Both the position numbers and the translations under genes were made by a program. Of a stretch of 64,000 nucleotides of DNA, positions 38,995 to 47,881 are shown in pieces. Numbering within the stretch: the first letter of the stretch is position 1; each line of letters opens with the position of its first letter. Source of the stretch: Candidatus Soleaferrea massiliensis AP7 (lineage in GTDB: Bacteria; Bacillota; Clostridia; Oscillospirales; Ruminococcaceae); the NCBI RefSeq assembly GCF_000820765.1, contig NZ_CCYH01000010.1, positions 1 through 64,000 on the forward strand, in the 5' to 3' direction. Under the pieces are notes generated by a model. The model had not been told where the DNA came from, ran no database searches, and saw nothing but the letters and a program-made list of their open reading frames with translations.

Positions 38995-39171
38995 GATGGT
39001 TGTATTCGAAAACCTGGTTCTTCCGGTGAAAGATACGGCGGCAGTTGTTGTTACAAGTAGGAGTAGAGTAAATGGAGATGAAAATGCTTTTTGATAAGCG
39101 AAAATCTGTCGGGAATAACTGCTTTATCAGCTGCCGCGAGGGTGGTAAAGGGCAGTTTTTTGGGGGGGGTT

Positions 39172-39206
39172 CTTCAATAAGGGTTCGTATGATACCCTTA
39201 TTGAAG
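39172..39206. repeat. Perfect 13-bp inverted repeat upstream of fetA
   Basis: CTTCAATAAGGGT and its exact complement are separated by 9 nt. A run of eight G precedes it and no T tract follows, so it is not a usual terminator. It lies about 110 bp before the fetA -10. It could be an operator or a remnant mobile sequence. Confidence 0.6.
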
Positions 39207-39316
39207 CTTGCGCATCCTATTCGTTTGAGGTTCTTAATTGATCGCGTCAGTAAAACGAGTCTGAAAAAACAATAGTACAAAACAAGGATAATCTGAAGAC
39301 TAGATTTGCCAGGATA

Positions 39317-39325
39317 TGATATAAT
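39317..39325 (+). promoter_or_regulatory. Extended -10 promoter of fetAB
   Basis: TGATATAAT matches the extended -10 TGnTATAAT. There is no convincing -35. The transcript would start about 45 bp before the ATG. Confidence 0.5.
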
Positions 39326-39377
39326 AGATAGAAAGACAAGATCAAACAGTGTAAATGTCAACGGGGAGATGATTCAT

Positions 39378-40013
39378 ATGCAGGAGATGCTGTTTCAAAC
39401 CAAAGCGCTTTGCTATCAGGGCTTTCTGGAATATCAGGATATCGGGATACCGGAAAACAAGGTGACGTTTCTGACAGGAGAGAGCGGATCCGGAAAGAGC
39501 ACGCTGCTGAAGCTGTTCAACCGCTCCATCTCACCGAGCAGCGGAAGCCTGCTGTACAGGGGACGTCCCATTGAAGCCTATGACAGTATCCCGCTGCGCC
39601 GGGAGGTATCGCTCGTATCGCAGTCGGCGTACCTGTTTGACGGCACAATTCTCGAAAATTTTGAGACGGTGTACCGTCTGCGCGAATGCTTTCTTCCCGA
39701 TGAGGCATATTTGGAAAAGATCCTGCGCATCTGCATGCTGCAGTTTCCGTTGGATCAGCCGACGGCCAATCTGTCCGGCGGTGAGAAGCAGCGGCTGTAC
39801 ATCGCGCTGTTTTTGTCCTTTGCGCCGCCTGTTCTTCTGCTGGACGAGCCGACCAGCGCGCTGGACCAGGCGAATGCACACGGCATGATGGAAAACCTGA
39901 TCGGTTTCTGCAGAGAAAAGAAGATGACGCCGATTATTGTGAGCCATGACCGGACGCTTGTCGAAACCTATCAGGAGTGTATCGTCGAACTGCAGAGGAG
40001 GAATGCCGTATGA
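39378..40013 (+). CDS. fetA: FetA (YbbL)-like ABC transporter ATPase
   Basis: This 211-aa ABC ATPase is paired with a FetB-like membrane protein. In E. coli FetAB exports iron and protects against oxidative stress; that role is inferred from homology only. It shows Walker A GESGSGKST, a Q-loop VSQSAYLFDG, signature NLSGGEKQR, Walker B PVLLLDEPTSALD and a switch VSHD. GGGGAG 9 nt before ATG 39378 sets the start. Its TGA overlaps the ATG of fetB (ATGA), so translation is coupled. Confidence 0.88.
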   Translation: MQEMLFQTKALCYQGFLEYQDIGIPENKVTFLTGESGSGKSTLLKLFNRSISPSSGSLLYRGRPIEAYDSIPLRREVSLVSQSAYLFDGTILENFETVYRLRECFLPDEAYLEKILRICMLQFPLDQPTANLSGGEKQRLYIALFLSFAPPVLLLDEPTSALDQANAHGMMENLIGFCREKKMTPIIVSHDRTLVETYQECIVELQRRNAV

Positions 40014-40783
40014 ACGGGGCCGTACAGCTGACCCTCTGGCAGTTTCTTCTGATTTATCTGCTGCTGATTGTGGTGCTGATCATCATGAAGCGCGCCAAGG
40101 CGTCCAAAACGAAGCTGCTGTTCATCGCCAGCATCCGCATGACCGTGCAGCTGATTCTAGTCGGTTTGCTGCTGCAGTATATCTTCGAGCATCCGCATCC
40201 GGTTTTCACAGTCCTGTTTCTGGCAGCGATGCTCGTGTTCTCCATCCACCGGGTGCTTTCCACCCGAAAGGACCTGAACCGCAGGTTCAAGGCCGGCGTC
40301 GCGCTGGCGTTGGGCGTTTCGGGGCTGGCGGTCCTGATTTTCTTCGTCTGTGCGGTGGTGGGGGAGGATGTGTTCAACCCGCAGTACACCATCCCGCTGG
40401 CCGGTATGATCATCGGCAACGCCATGACCGGCGTCTCGCTGGGGCTGAAAACCTTTATGGAAAGCATCGAAACCCAGCGCGGCAAAATCGAAATGATGGT
40501 CAATCTCGGGCTGAGCTTCAAGACCATCCTGCGGCCGTTTGTCAACCGCGCGCTGGAATCGGCCCTGCTGCCGACCATCAATTCGATGCTCGGCATGGGC
40601 ATCATCTTTCTGCCCGGCATGATGACCGGCCAGATCCTTTCCGGCACGCTGCCGACCACGGCCATCATGTACCAGATCGCCATCATGATCGCGATCTGTG
40701 CCTCCGTCTGCCTGAGTGTCTTCCTTTCCCTGTGGTGGGGTTACCGGACGCTTTACAACGGTGACGATCAGTATATCGGTTAA
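40010..40783 (+). CDS. fetB: FetB (YbbM, UPF0014)-like membrane protein
   Basis: This 257-aa inner-membrane permease of the UPF0014 family is the partner of FetA. About seven hydrophobic segments are visible, starting LTLWQFLLIYLLLIVV. The conserved IRMTVQLILVGLLL, GMIIGNAMTG and NSMLGMGIIFLPGMMTGQIL stretches identify the family. GAGGAGG precedes the ATG, which overlaps the fetA stop by 4 bp. Metal substrate (iron in E. coli) is not shown by sequence. Confidence 0.92.
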   Translation: MNGAVQLTLWQFLLIYLLLIVVLIIMKRAKASKTKLLFIASIRMTVQLILVGLLLQYIFEHPHPVFTVLFLAAMLVFSIHRVLSTRKDLNRRFKAGVALALGVSGLAVLIFFVCAVVGEDVFNPQYTIPLAGMIIGNAMTGVSLGLKTFMESIETQRGKIEMMVNLGLSFKTILRPFVNRALESALLPTINSMLGMGIIFLPGMMTGQILSGTLPTTAIMYQIAIMIAICASVCLSVFLSLWWGYRTLYNGDDQYIG

Positions 40784-40926
40784 ATTGGGCCGGTATCAGC
40801 AAAAGAGATTCCGGCATCGAGCATATACAGGATAAGAATAGGGGATGGAGATCTGGACAACATGATTTATCATGTATGCACTCTCCGCGTCTGCTCCAGA
40901 GAGCCGATTCTTTTTTAGAAATATAC

Positions 40927-40972
40927 AAACCGGCCCGGATGAAGCATACAGCGTCATCCGGGCCGGTTTTAT
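40927..40972. terminator. Terminator between fetB and ktrB-type gene
   Basis: A 16-bp stem, AAACCGGCCCGGATGA with its complement, ends in TTTT. A weaker GCTCTC hairpin followed by T6 lies just upstream (about 40877-40918) and may act with it. Confidence 0.85.
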
Positions 40973-41043
40973 AATCTTCTGTTATTCTGAGTTAGAACAC
41001 GGACGTCGGTTCGATAGAGACCAGGTATCGGGAGCTTCTGCCG

Positions 41044-42411
41044 TCACCCGACGATGATTTTTCCCTGGGGCATGACGGATTTCTTGTTCCTGCTCCTGCG
41101 CATGGTGAAGAACAGCGCGAGGGATACCGGGCCGACGCGCCCGATAAACATCGTGATGATCAGGATGACCTTGCTCAGAACGCTTGCAACGCCTGAGATG
41201 CCGACACTGACGCCGACGGTTGCGAAGGCGGATACCGCCTCAAACAGCGAGTTGATGCCGCTGACCAGTGGGGAATCGGTCGTGAAGAAGATGGTCATGG
41301 CCGCAATGCCGACCGCAAACAGCGCAATGCAGGTGATGGCCAGCGATTTATACACGACATGCTTGTCAATGCATTTCCGGGTGATGGTGGTGTCCTCCTT
41401 GCCGCGCGCGACACAGAACACCGTCATCAGGATGACCGCAAAGGTCGTCACCTTGATGCCGCCGCCGGTCGAACCCGGCGCGGCGCCGATGAACATCAGC
41501 CCGATGGACATAAACTTCGTGATGCCGTGCATGGCATTCATGTCAATGCTGTTGAACCCGGCCGTTCGCATGGTAATCGATTGGAAGAACGCGCCCAGGA
41601 ACCGCTGTTCGGTGGGCAGGGAGCCGAGCGTTTCGGGATTGTTCCATTCGAACAGCAGGAATCCGAGGAAGCCGAATACAATCAGCCCGATGGTCATGAT
41701 CAGCACAACCTTGGTGTGCAGCATCAGCCGCTTGGTCTTTCGGTAGTTCATCAGATCATACCAGACGATGAAACCGAGTCCGCCGATCACAATCAGGGCG
41801 GCGATGGTGATCAGGACGAGCGGTTCACCCTGATAGTTGGTCAGGCTGCTGAAAGCGCCCTCCCGTCCGAGGATATCGAAGCCCGCGTTGCAGAAGGAGG
41901 ATACGGCCAGAAAGATCGAGATGAACACGCCGTCCGCGCCGTATTTCGGGACGAAGTGCGTGCTCAGCAGCAGCGAGCCCGCAAATTCCACGATCAGGGA
42001 CAGCCAGACAACGATCCGCACCATCTTGGTCACATCGATCAGGCTGATGTGGTTGACCGTTTCCTGCGCCAGCTTGAGGCCGCGCAGCCCGAGCTTGCGC
42101 CCGACGATGACATTGAAGAAGGTGGTCAGCGTGACAAGTCCCAGTCCGCCGATCTGAATCAGAATCAGAATGACGGTCTGTCCGAACAGGCTCCATTTGA
42201 TGTAGGTGTCAAATACGATCAGGCCGGTCACGCAGGTGGCGCTGGTCGACGTGAACAGGCAGTCGATAAAACCGGTCATCTGTCCATCCCGGGAGCTGAC
42301 CGGCAGCATCAGCAGGATCGTGCCGGTGATGATGACGCAGAAAAAGCTGACGGCAATGACCCTGGTCGGAAAGGAAAAAAAGGACGAACGTTTTATTTCA
42401 TTCGGTTGCAT
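41044..42411 (-). CDS. KtrB/TrkH-family potassium uptake channel
   Basis: This 455-aa membrane protein forms the K+-conducting part of a Ktr/Trk system. The four pore-loop filter segments are clear: TSATCVTGL, SSFCNAGF, TMRTAGFN and SAFATVGVS. The Gly in each is the expected filter residue. Length and the short termini fit KtrB better than Trk. GGAG 10 nt before this ATG chooses it over an in-frame ATG at 42441. The cytosolic RCK subunit (KtrA), which gates the channel and in many Firmicutes binds c-di-AMP, is not beside it. Confidence 0.93.
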   Translation of the reverse strand: MQPNEIKRSSFFSFPTRVIAVSFFCVIITGTILLMLPVSSRDGQMTGFIDCLFTSTSATCVTGLIVFDTYIKWSLFGQTVILILIQIGGLGLVTLTTFFNVIVGRKLGLRGLKLAQETVNHISLIDVTKMVRIVVWLSLIVEFAGSLLLSTHFVPKYGADGVFISIFLAVSSFCNAGFDILGREGAFSSLTNYQGEPLVLITIAALIVIGGLGFIVWYDLMNYRKTKRLMLHTKVVLIMTIGLIVFGFLGFLLFEWNNPETLGSLPTEQRFLGAFFQSITMRTAGFNSIDMNAMHGITKFMSIGLMFIGAAPGSTGGGIKVTTFAVILMTVFCVARGKEDTTITRKCIDKHVVYKSLAITCIALFAVGIAAMTIFFTTDSPLVSGINSLFEAVSAFATVGVSVGISGVASVLSKVILIITMFIGRVGPVSLALFFTMRRSRNKKSVMPQGKIIVG

Positions 42412-42498
42412 GATAAACAAGCTCCTGTCGTTTGTTTTCAAAAATCATTTCAAAAGATATTGCCCATTTATCCGAACGGATAGATGGACAATGAACGC

Positions 42499-42930
42499 TT
42501 ATACAGTTTGGTTGACCGGCGCGTGTTTTTTCAGATATTCCTTGGCTTTCCCAAGAAGCTCGCGGTCATTCTTGAAGGTGACGATCCTGAGCGCCTCTTC
42601 CATATCCGCCCACATGATATCCCCGATCTCCTCATCCTGTTTCTTGATGATATCGGTCAGCGGATAGGCCAGGAAATAGACGACCATCTTTTTTGTGTCC
42701 GGCTTCGGGCTGTAGTAGACGCATTCCCGGAAGTTGTCCTGGATATGGACCTTCAGCCCGGTTTCCTCCCGGATTTCCCGCAGCGCGGTCTGAATCTCGT
42801 TTTCGCCGCTTTCAACATGTCCTTTCGGGAAGGACCAGTGTTCGCCGTAACGGTGTTTGAGCAGCAGTATCTGAATTTTGTTGTTTTCACATTTGTAAAC
42901 CAATGCACCGCATGATTTTTCTTTTCTCAT
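42499..42930 (-). CDS. Nudix hydrolase (Ap4A-hydrolase-like)
   Basis: This 143-aa Nudix enzyme starts MRKEKSCGALVYK, a beginning common in bis(5'-nucleosyl)-tetraphosphate hydrolases. The Nudix box runs from GHVESGENEIQ to REIREETGL and matches GX5EX7REUXEEXGU completely, so Mg-dependent hydrolysis of a nucleoside diphosphate linked to X is expected. Substrate is a guess from the N-terminus. The GAGGTG site is 12 nt from the ATG, slightly long. It may be transcribed with the downstream KtrB-type gene. Confidence 0.9.
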   Translation of the reverse strand: MRKEKSCGALVYKCENNKIQILLLKHRYGEHWSFPKGHVESGENEIQTALREIREETGLKVHIQDNFRECVYYSPKPDTKKMVVYFLAYPLTDIIKKQDEEIGDIMWADMEEALRIVTFKNDRELLGKAKEYLKKHAPVNQTV

Positions 42931-43186
42931 CGTTTTTATACACACCTCTTTTGGACCTTTGAGACAATCTATTTCATCCCGCAGCATCAATACGGGACCG
43001 GAATCAAAGACGATTTGCGAATGTCTTCTTGATATCTATTATAATATACCACTTTCTCGGCAAATAGTGAAGTGCAATCTCACAAAAACAGAAAAATTTT
43101 CTGATGACCCTTGTCCCGGTCTTTATTTTTCCCCAATCGGCTCATAATAAAGATGGATTGGAATCATTTGAGGAAAGAGTGATGAG

Positions 43187-43882
43187 ATGGAACACCTGAT
43201 CGATATCAAAAACGTTTCAAAAATTTATAACCCGGGTGAAAATGAAGTCAGAGCGCTGGACAACGTCAGCTTACAGGTTGATGAAGGGGAATATGTCTCG
43301 ATTGTCGGACAGTCCGGCTCCGGAAAATCGACGCTGATGAATATATTGGGCTGTTTGGATATCCCGTCGAGCGGCCGGTACATCCTGAACGGCACCGGCA
43401 TCGGCTCGATGCCCGACGATGCGCTGTCGGAAATCCGCAACAAGACGATCGGGTTCATCTTTCAGGGGTTTAATCTGGTCAGCAACCTGAGCGCGCTGGA
43501 GAATGTCGAGCTGCCGCTGCTCTACCGCAGGATGGGCCGGGAAGAACGGCAGGCCATCGCGCTGGACGCGCTGCATAGGGTGGGCCTGTCCGAGCGGGTC
43601 GATCACCTGCCGTCCCAGATGTCGGGCGGACAGCAGCAGCGGGTGGCCATCGCGCGGGCCATCGCCGCCCGCCCGCCGATCATTCTGGCGGATGAACCGA
43701 CCGGCAATCTGGACAGCCGGTCCGGTGAAACCGTTATGGAGATTCTGCGGGAACTGCATGCCGAGGGGAAAACCGTGATCCTGATCACGCACGACAACGC
43801 GATTGCCGATTCGGTCGACCGCACCATCCGCATTCTGGACGGCCGCATTGTCGAGGACAGGACCCGGGAACTGGCCGGCTAA
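43187..43882 (+). CDS. MacB/LolD-type ABC transporter ATPase (orphan)
   Basis: This 231-aa ABC ATPase is of the class that serves MacB, FtsX-like and peptide-exporting permeases. It has Walker A GQSGSGKST, IGFIFQGFNLVSNLSALENV (Q-loop), signature QMSGGQQQRVAIARA, Walker B PIILADEPTGNLD and the switch LITHD. The family normally has a four-helix FtsX-like permease next door. Here the downstream gene is a tiny minus-strand ORF and no permease is in the window, so its partner must be elsewhere or lost. Confidence 0.9.
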   Translation: MEHLIDIKNVSKIYNPGENEVRALDNVSLQVDEGEYVSIVGQSGSGKSTLMNILGCLDIPSSGRYILNGTGIGSMPDDALSEIRNKTIGFIFQGFNLVSNLSALENVELPLLYRRMGREERQAIALDALHRVGLSERVDHLPSQMSGGQQQRVAIARAIAARPPIILADEPTGNLDSRSGETVMEILRELHAEGKTVILITHDNAIADSVDRTIRILDGRIVEDRTRELAG

Positions 43883-43889
43883 GTACGAA

Positions 43890-44030
43890 TTACCGCTCGC
43901 TGACATGCGAATCCATGTCGTCGTAAAAGATGAAGTCATCCAGGTCCCCGCCTGCCTGCAGCCAGTCGTGATCGTAGTAATCGTAGCCGGGCCATTCGGC
44001 CTGCAGCTGATTGGTCTGATGTTCACACAT
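43890..44030 (-). CDS. Small acidic, aromatic-rich protein (46 aa), unknown
   Basis: This is a previously unremarked-looking small gene with a very good AAAGGAG site 9 nt before its ATG and a clean TAA stop. The 46-aa product begins MCEHQTNQLQAEW and continues with GYDYYDHDW, GGDLDDFIFYDDMD and ends SHVSER. It has many Asp and Tyr residues and no hydrophobic segment, so a soluble, strongly acidic peptide is expected. It lies downstream of trmN6 on the same strand, past a terminator, and converges on the ABC ATPase gene. I do not recognise it; expression is inferred only from the ribosome binding site. Confidence 0.65.
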   Translation of the reverse strand: MCEHQTNQLQAEWPGYDYYDHDWLQAGGDLDDFIFYDDMDSHVSER

Positions 44031-44142
44031 GTCGAAACGCTCCTTTGCCGTTGGTGTTCATGTCTTTTTTTAAGCTTGTTTCCCCCTTTTACGCACGCGG
44101 GAAAAACAAAACGCTTCTACCAGTCTATGCAGGCGCAAGGCA

Positions 44143-44190
44143 AAAAGATACCGATATGCAGCGAAAGGATGCTACATATCGGTATCTTTT
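44143..44190 (-). terminator. Terminator overlapping the trmN6 3' end
   Basis: A 16-bp perfect stem, AAAAGATACCGATATG with its complement, has a 16-nt loop. Its 5' arm on the minus strand contains the last five codons of trmN6, and T5 follows. Confidence 0.8.
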
Positions 44191-44888
44191 ACACGGTATA
44201 ACCGTTCGGCTTCGGGGGAATCCATTAAAAACGGCGGTTCCACGCGCAGAAAGGATTTTGCCCCCTTTTTTCCCTGCACCAGAAAGAGCCACGGGCGCGA
44301 CCGGGCGTTCTTCTGCACGAAGCGCAGGCGCTTGGGCTCGATGCCGCTGCCGCGCATGGCGTCCACCACATCCACCAGCCGTTCCGGACGCTGGCACAGG
44401 CAGAACGAGCCGCCAAAGCGAAGCAGGCGAGAAGCGGTCCGGCAGATGTCCTCCAGCGTACAGAGCACCTCGTGCCTGGCAATCCGTTCGCTTGGGGACA
44501 GGCTCTGAATGCCCGCGTCCGGTGCCTTGTACGGCGGGTTGCAGGTGATCAGATCGAACGAAGCCGCGGGGAGAACGCCGCCGAGCGCCTTGAGGTCGGC
44601 AAGCAGCGGCGTGACGCGGCTTTCAAGGCCGTTTCGGCGTACCGTCCTTTTGAGCTGTTCAATGGCCTTTGCCTGAATGTCCACCGCCGTGATGTGCCTG
44701 GGCGCGGCATCTTGGCTGCGGAACCACAGCAGCGGGATGATGCCGCAGCCGGTGCCCAGATCGCAGACGGTGTCCTTCCTGCGGGGCGCGGCGAAATCCG
44801 AAAGCAGAAACGCGTCGGTTCCGAAGGTGTGTTCCTTGGATACATAAATGGAAAACCGTTCGTTCAGCGGTTCCAGTTGCAAGCGCAT
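44172..44888 (-). CDS. trmN6: tRNA1(Val) (adenine-N6)-methyltransferase-like protein
   Basis: This 238-aa SAM-dependent methyltransferase resembles TrmN6 (YfiC), which makes m6A37 in tRNA-Val. The SAM-binding motif is VCDLGTGCGIIPLL, followed by AVDIQ, and the N6-adenine active-site motif is NPPY. The N-terminus, NERFSIYVSKEHTFGTDAFLL, is typical of the family. An AAAGGAG site lies 3 nt before the ATG and 9 nt before a TTG two codons later, so the true start may be that TTG (44882). The frame is open further upstream without a good start. Confidence 0.85.
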   Translation of the reverse strand: MRLQLEPLNERFSIYVSKEHTFGTDAFLLSDFAAPRRKDTVCDLGTGCGIIPLLWFRSQDAAPRHITAVDIQAKAIEQLKRTVRRNGLESRVTPLLADLKALGGVLPAASFDLITCNPPYKAPDAGIQSLSPSERIARHEVLCTLEDICRTASRLLRFGGSFCLCQRPERLVDVVDAMRGSGIEPKRLRFVQKNARSRPWLFLVQGKKGAKSFLRVEPPFLMDSPEAERLYRVKDTDM

Positions 44889-45069
44889 CGACTCCTTTGC
44901 TGAAATTTCTGCGGATAAGGCTGCAGCCGGCAGTGTCTCTGCCGGCCCGCGCAGCGTTTCTTTGCCGGTATGCGGGAAGATATATCGGCGCGAACCGGGC
45001 ATGATCATGCGGAATGCTCCAAACACCGATTCAAGGACCGGATTCATCAAAGACCACTGGAAATCAAAG

Positions 45070-45792
45070 TTATCCGGCTGCGGACTGCAGCAGGTCCAGC
45101 AGCTGTTCGGGATGTGCCGGGTCCACAGGAAGGGTGCGGACCGCTTCGGCGATATCCCACAGATAGTGCGCGTCCGAGTCGGTCACGACACGCATCGGCC
45201 GGATGTTCGGGTACTGCTGCCGGTAGGGTTCGATATTCTCCACATGCGCGATTTCCACCGCCGTAAAGGCGCACTCATCGGGAATCCAGCCGAGGTTGGC
45301 GATGATGCTGTTGGAATCCTTGTCGATATGCGCCGGGAAACAGAGCATATGGAACTGCCGGGACAGTTCCTTTAAATCCATGACCGAGATGTCCGCGGCG
45401 TTGATCAAAAGCTTCGGCTCGGTGCCGATGAGGTTGTCCTGTTCGTCCAGAATCCGCTGCTCGCCAAAGATATCCGGCCGGTTTTGGATGTCCGGCAGCT
45501 TTTCATGCACATAGGCGTCAAAGGCCATCGCCTCGGCGAGGCTGTAAAACAGGCAGACAACGTGCACCTCCTCGGAGGTACACAGCTCCATGCCAGGGAT
45601 GACGGTCAGCGGCAGTTCCTGTGCCGCTTTCAGAATTGCCGGGCAGTTTTTGCAGCTGTTGTGGTCGGTCAGCGCGATGATCTGCAGGCCGTTGAGCACC
45701 GCCATGTTCGCGATGTTGTTCGGCGTCATGTCATTGTCGCCGCAGGGAGACAGGCAGGAATGCAGATGAAGGTCGTAGAATGCGCCGCTCAT
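45070..45792 (-). CDS. PHP-domain metal-dependent phosphoesterase
   Basis: This 240-aa PHP-fold hydrolase has the metal-binding pattern DLHLHSCLSPCGD at the start, ALTDHNS, PGMELCT, a central FPAHID and the C-terminal VTDSDAH. These supply the His and Asp ligands for a di- or trinuclear metal site. Relatives act on nucleoside 3',5'-bisphosphates or oligoribonucleotides; the substrate is not clear here. Its ATG overlaps the stop of the DRTGG gene by 4 bp, so the pair is translationally coupled. Confidence 0.9.
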   Translation of the reverse strand: MSGAFYDLHLHSCLSPCGDNDMTPNNIANMAVLNGLQIIALTDHNSCKNCPAILKAAQELPLTVIPGMELCTSEEVHVVCLFYSLAEAMAFDAYVHEKLPDIQNRPDIFGEQRILDEQDNLIGTEPKLLINAADISVMDLKELSRQFHMLCFPAHIDKDSNSIIANLGWIPDECAFTAVEIAHVENIEPYRQQYPNIRPMRVVTDSDAHYLWDIAEAVRTLPVDPAHPEQLLDLLQSAAG

Positions 45793-46121
45793 GACAGCAG
45801 CTTTGCGACCGCCGCAGCGGTTTCATAGACCGGCAGCTCGGACTGCAGTACGGCGACGTCCTGCTGGAGCGCCTTGGATTTGCCTTCCGCATCGCACTGC
45901 ACGTTTTCGGCGATGATGATGCAGGACACATCGGCCAGCACCGCGACGGCGACCGCGTTGATGTTGCCCATCACCGTAATCCACGCGCTGTCGGCCGGCG
46001 CGCGGCCCATCACAATGCTCAGCAGGTCACAGCAGTACACGCCGTCAATCTGCCGCTGAAGCGATGTTTCCCCTGAAATAACTGTAAATCCCAGCTTTTG
46101 CGCAAGTTCCTTGACTGTCAT
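45789..46121 (-). CDS. DRTGG-type domain protein
   Basis: This 110-aa protein resembles the stand-alone DRTGG-domain proteins of Firmicutes, which look like the N-terminal part of some HPr kinase or phosphotransacetylase proteins and are often next to PHP proteins and hydrogenase genes. Diagnostic patterns are TVKELAQKLGF at the start, GVYCCDLLSIVMG, and ITVMGNINAVAVAVL. Function unknown, likely ligand binding. A GGAGGG site 8 nt before this ATG selects it over a longer frame. It leads a small operon with the PHP gene and perhaps trmN6. Confidence 0.8.
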   Translation of the reverse strand: MTVKELAQKLGFTVISGETSLQRQIDGVYCCDLLSIVMGRAPADSAWITVMGNINAVAVAVLADVSCIIIAENVQCDAEGKSKALQQDVAVLQSELPVYETAAAVAKLLS

Positions 46122-46157
46122 AAAAAGCCCTCCCCAAATCTTTCTGTTATGGAAAAT

Positions 46158-46186
46158 ATCATACCATAGAAACCGGGAAGTTGCAA
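46158..46186 (-). promoter_or_regulatory. Promoter of the DRTGG-PHP operon
   Basis: Minus-strand TTGCAA (46181-46186), 17-bp spacer, TATGAT (46158-46163) with an upstream TGG (extended -10). It lies 37 bp before the start codon. The rest of 46187-46448 shows no gene. Confidence 0.65.
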
Positions 46187-46448
46187 GGAAAACAGCCATT
46201 CAAGCCGCCGCAGTTCACAGCATATCGGCAGGCGGCGAGATGAACGAAGCGGAGGTGCGAGAACGTCCGAAGACATTGGTACGGCGGCAGCCGGAATACT
46301 GAGACCAACATCTGAAGCGCGGTGATTTGTCAGATATATGATCTGTAATGGGGGCGCGGACAGAGATGTCCCTCAGGGGACGAAGCCCTATAAAGCATAT
46401 GATGGACGAGAAGCGCCCATATGGTGTCTTATGACAAGACAGTGGAAA

Positions 46449-46485
46449 AGAAAAACCGGCCGTCCGGTGGATTCCGAACGGCCGG
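46449..46485 (-). terminator. Terminator after the MATE gene
   Basis: CCGGCCGT/ACGGCCGG arms with an inner CGG/CCG pair are followed on the minus strand by T5 CTTTT. It starts 7 bp after the MATE stop codon. Confidence 0.85.
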
Positions 46486-46491
46486 ATAATT

Positions 46492-47865
46492 CTATGACGC
46501 ATGTGAAACGTCTTTAGATGGTTCAGGTGCATCCTCATGCGGCATGCTGCGGAATAAATAAAGCACCAGAATTCCGCTGAGCAGGAAGCAGACCAGCTCG
46601 GCGGCCGGGACGGAAAGCCATACGCCGGTCATGCCCCAGATTTGAGGAAGGACAACGATAAACAGGATGGTCAGCACGAAGCCGCGCAGGATGGAGATCA
46701 GGAAGGACGGCTTTGGCCGCGCGATGCAGGCAAACAGCGAGATGGTCACAATGCTTACGCCCATCAGCAAAAACGCCGTGAAGTAAAGCCGGATGCCGTC
46801 GGCGGCAAGCAGCGCGAGCTGCTCGTTGCCGTCCCGGTTAAAGAGTGCGATGATCTGTTCCGGAAACAGGTTGCTAACCAGATAGACCAGCGTGCCCAGC
46901 ACGAACACACAGATACAGGAGGTCAAAAAGGCGCGCCGGATGTTCTTTGGCTTTTTGGCGCCGTAGCAGAGACTGACGACCGGCTGCATCCCCTGCGCGA
47001 CGCCGGTGAAGATCGAGATGCAGACCAGCGCAATGTTCGCGACAATGCTGTACGCGCCGACGCCGGTGTCCCCGGCGATGCTCAGAATCACCTGGTTGAA
47101 GATCAACAGGACGATGCCGGTCGAAATCTCATTGACCAGAGACGGCATGCCGGTCGATACGATGGACACAAACCGGTGCGGACGCAGCGGACACCGCTGG
47201 AGTTTGAAATGATGCCGTTTGCGCAGAAAATGCGAGGACAGCACGCACATACTGAGAATCGGCGCAATGCCGGTTGCAAAGGCAGCGCCGAATATCCCCA
47301 TCCCAAGCGGGAAGACGAAGATGTAGTCGAGCAGGATATTGCCGAAGCTGGCCACCAGCATGGCAGTCATGGCGAGCTGCGGGCTGCCGTCGTTGCGCAC
47401 AAACGCAATCAGGATGTTGTTCGGAATAAAGGCAAGTGAAAAGCACAGCACGGTTTTTAAATAGGTGGACGCAAGCGCATGGGAACCGCCCTTCGCACCC
47501 ATCAAATTTGCGAGCTGGTCGGAGCAGAACACGCCGAGCAGCGTGAGAATCCCCGCGAGAACCAGTCCCAGCAGGAGGGAATGGGTGAAGATTTTGTTGC
47601 ACTGCTCACGGCTGCCTTCGCCGACGGCGATGGAAAAACGCGTCGCGCCTCCGACGCCGATCATCAGTCCGATGCCGTTGATCAGTGAATAGACCGGAAG
47701 CGCCAGATTCAGCGCGACCAGCCCGTTGTTGCCGACGCCGTTCGCAACAAAGAAGGTGTCGGCCAGAATGTACAGCGACAGGCCCAGCATGCTGATGACG
47801 TTCAGCGAGACATACTGCAGCGTGACACGGTAGATGTTTTTCTGTAAGATAGCGGTCTGTTCCAT
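46492..47865 (-). CDS. MATE-family efflux transporter
   Basis: This 457-aa polytopic membrane protein is of the multidrug and toxin extrusion family (DinF/NorM-like), exporting cationic or other drugs in exchange for Na+ or H+. It has 12 hydrophobic segments in two similar halves; the first half contains GVGNNGLVALNLALP and GVGGATRFSIAVGEG. A GGGGAGG site precedes the ATG. The leader holds a strong intrinsic terminator (47882-47919), so expression is probably controlled by attenuation. Substrate is not predictable. Confidence 0.92.
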   Translation of the reverse strand: MEQTAILQKNIYRVTLQYVSLNVISMLGLSLYILADTFFVANGVGNNGLVALNLALPVYSLINGIGLMIGVGGATRFSIAVGEGSREQCNKIFTHSLLLGLVLAGILTLLGVFCSDQLANLMGAKGGSHALASTYLKTVLCFSLAFIPNNILIAFVRNDGSPQLAMTAMLVASFGNILLDYIFVFPLGMGIFGAAFATGIAPILSMCVLSSHFLRKRHHFKLQRCPLRPHRFVSIVSTGMPSLVNEISTGIVLLIFNQVILSIAGDTGVGAYSIVANIALVCISIFTGVAQGMQPVVSLCYGAKKPKNIRRAFLTSCICVFVLGTLVYLVSNLFPEQIIALFNRDGNEQLALLAADGIRLYFTAFLLMGVSIVTISLFACIARPKPSFLISILRGFVLTILFIVVLPQIWGMTGVWLSVPAAELVCFLLSGILVLYLFRSMPHEDAPEPSKDVSHAS

Positions 47866-47881
47866 ACGTTCCTCCCCAAAT

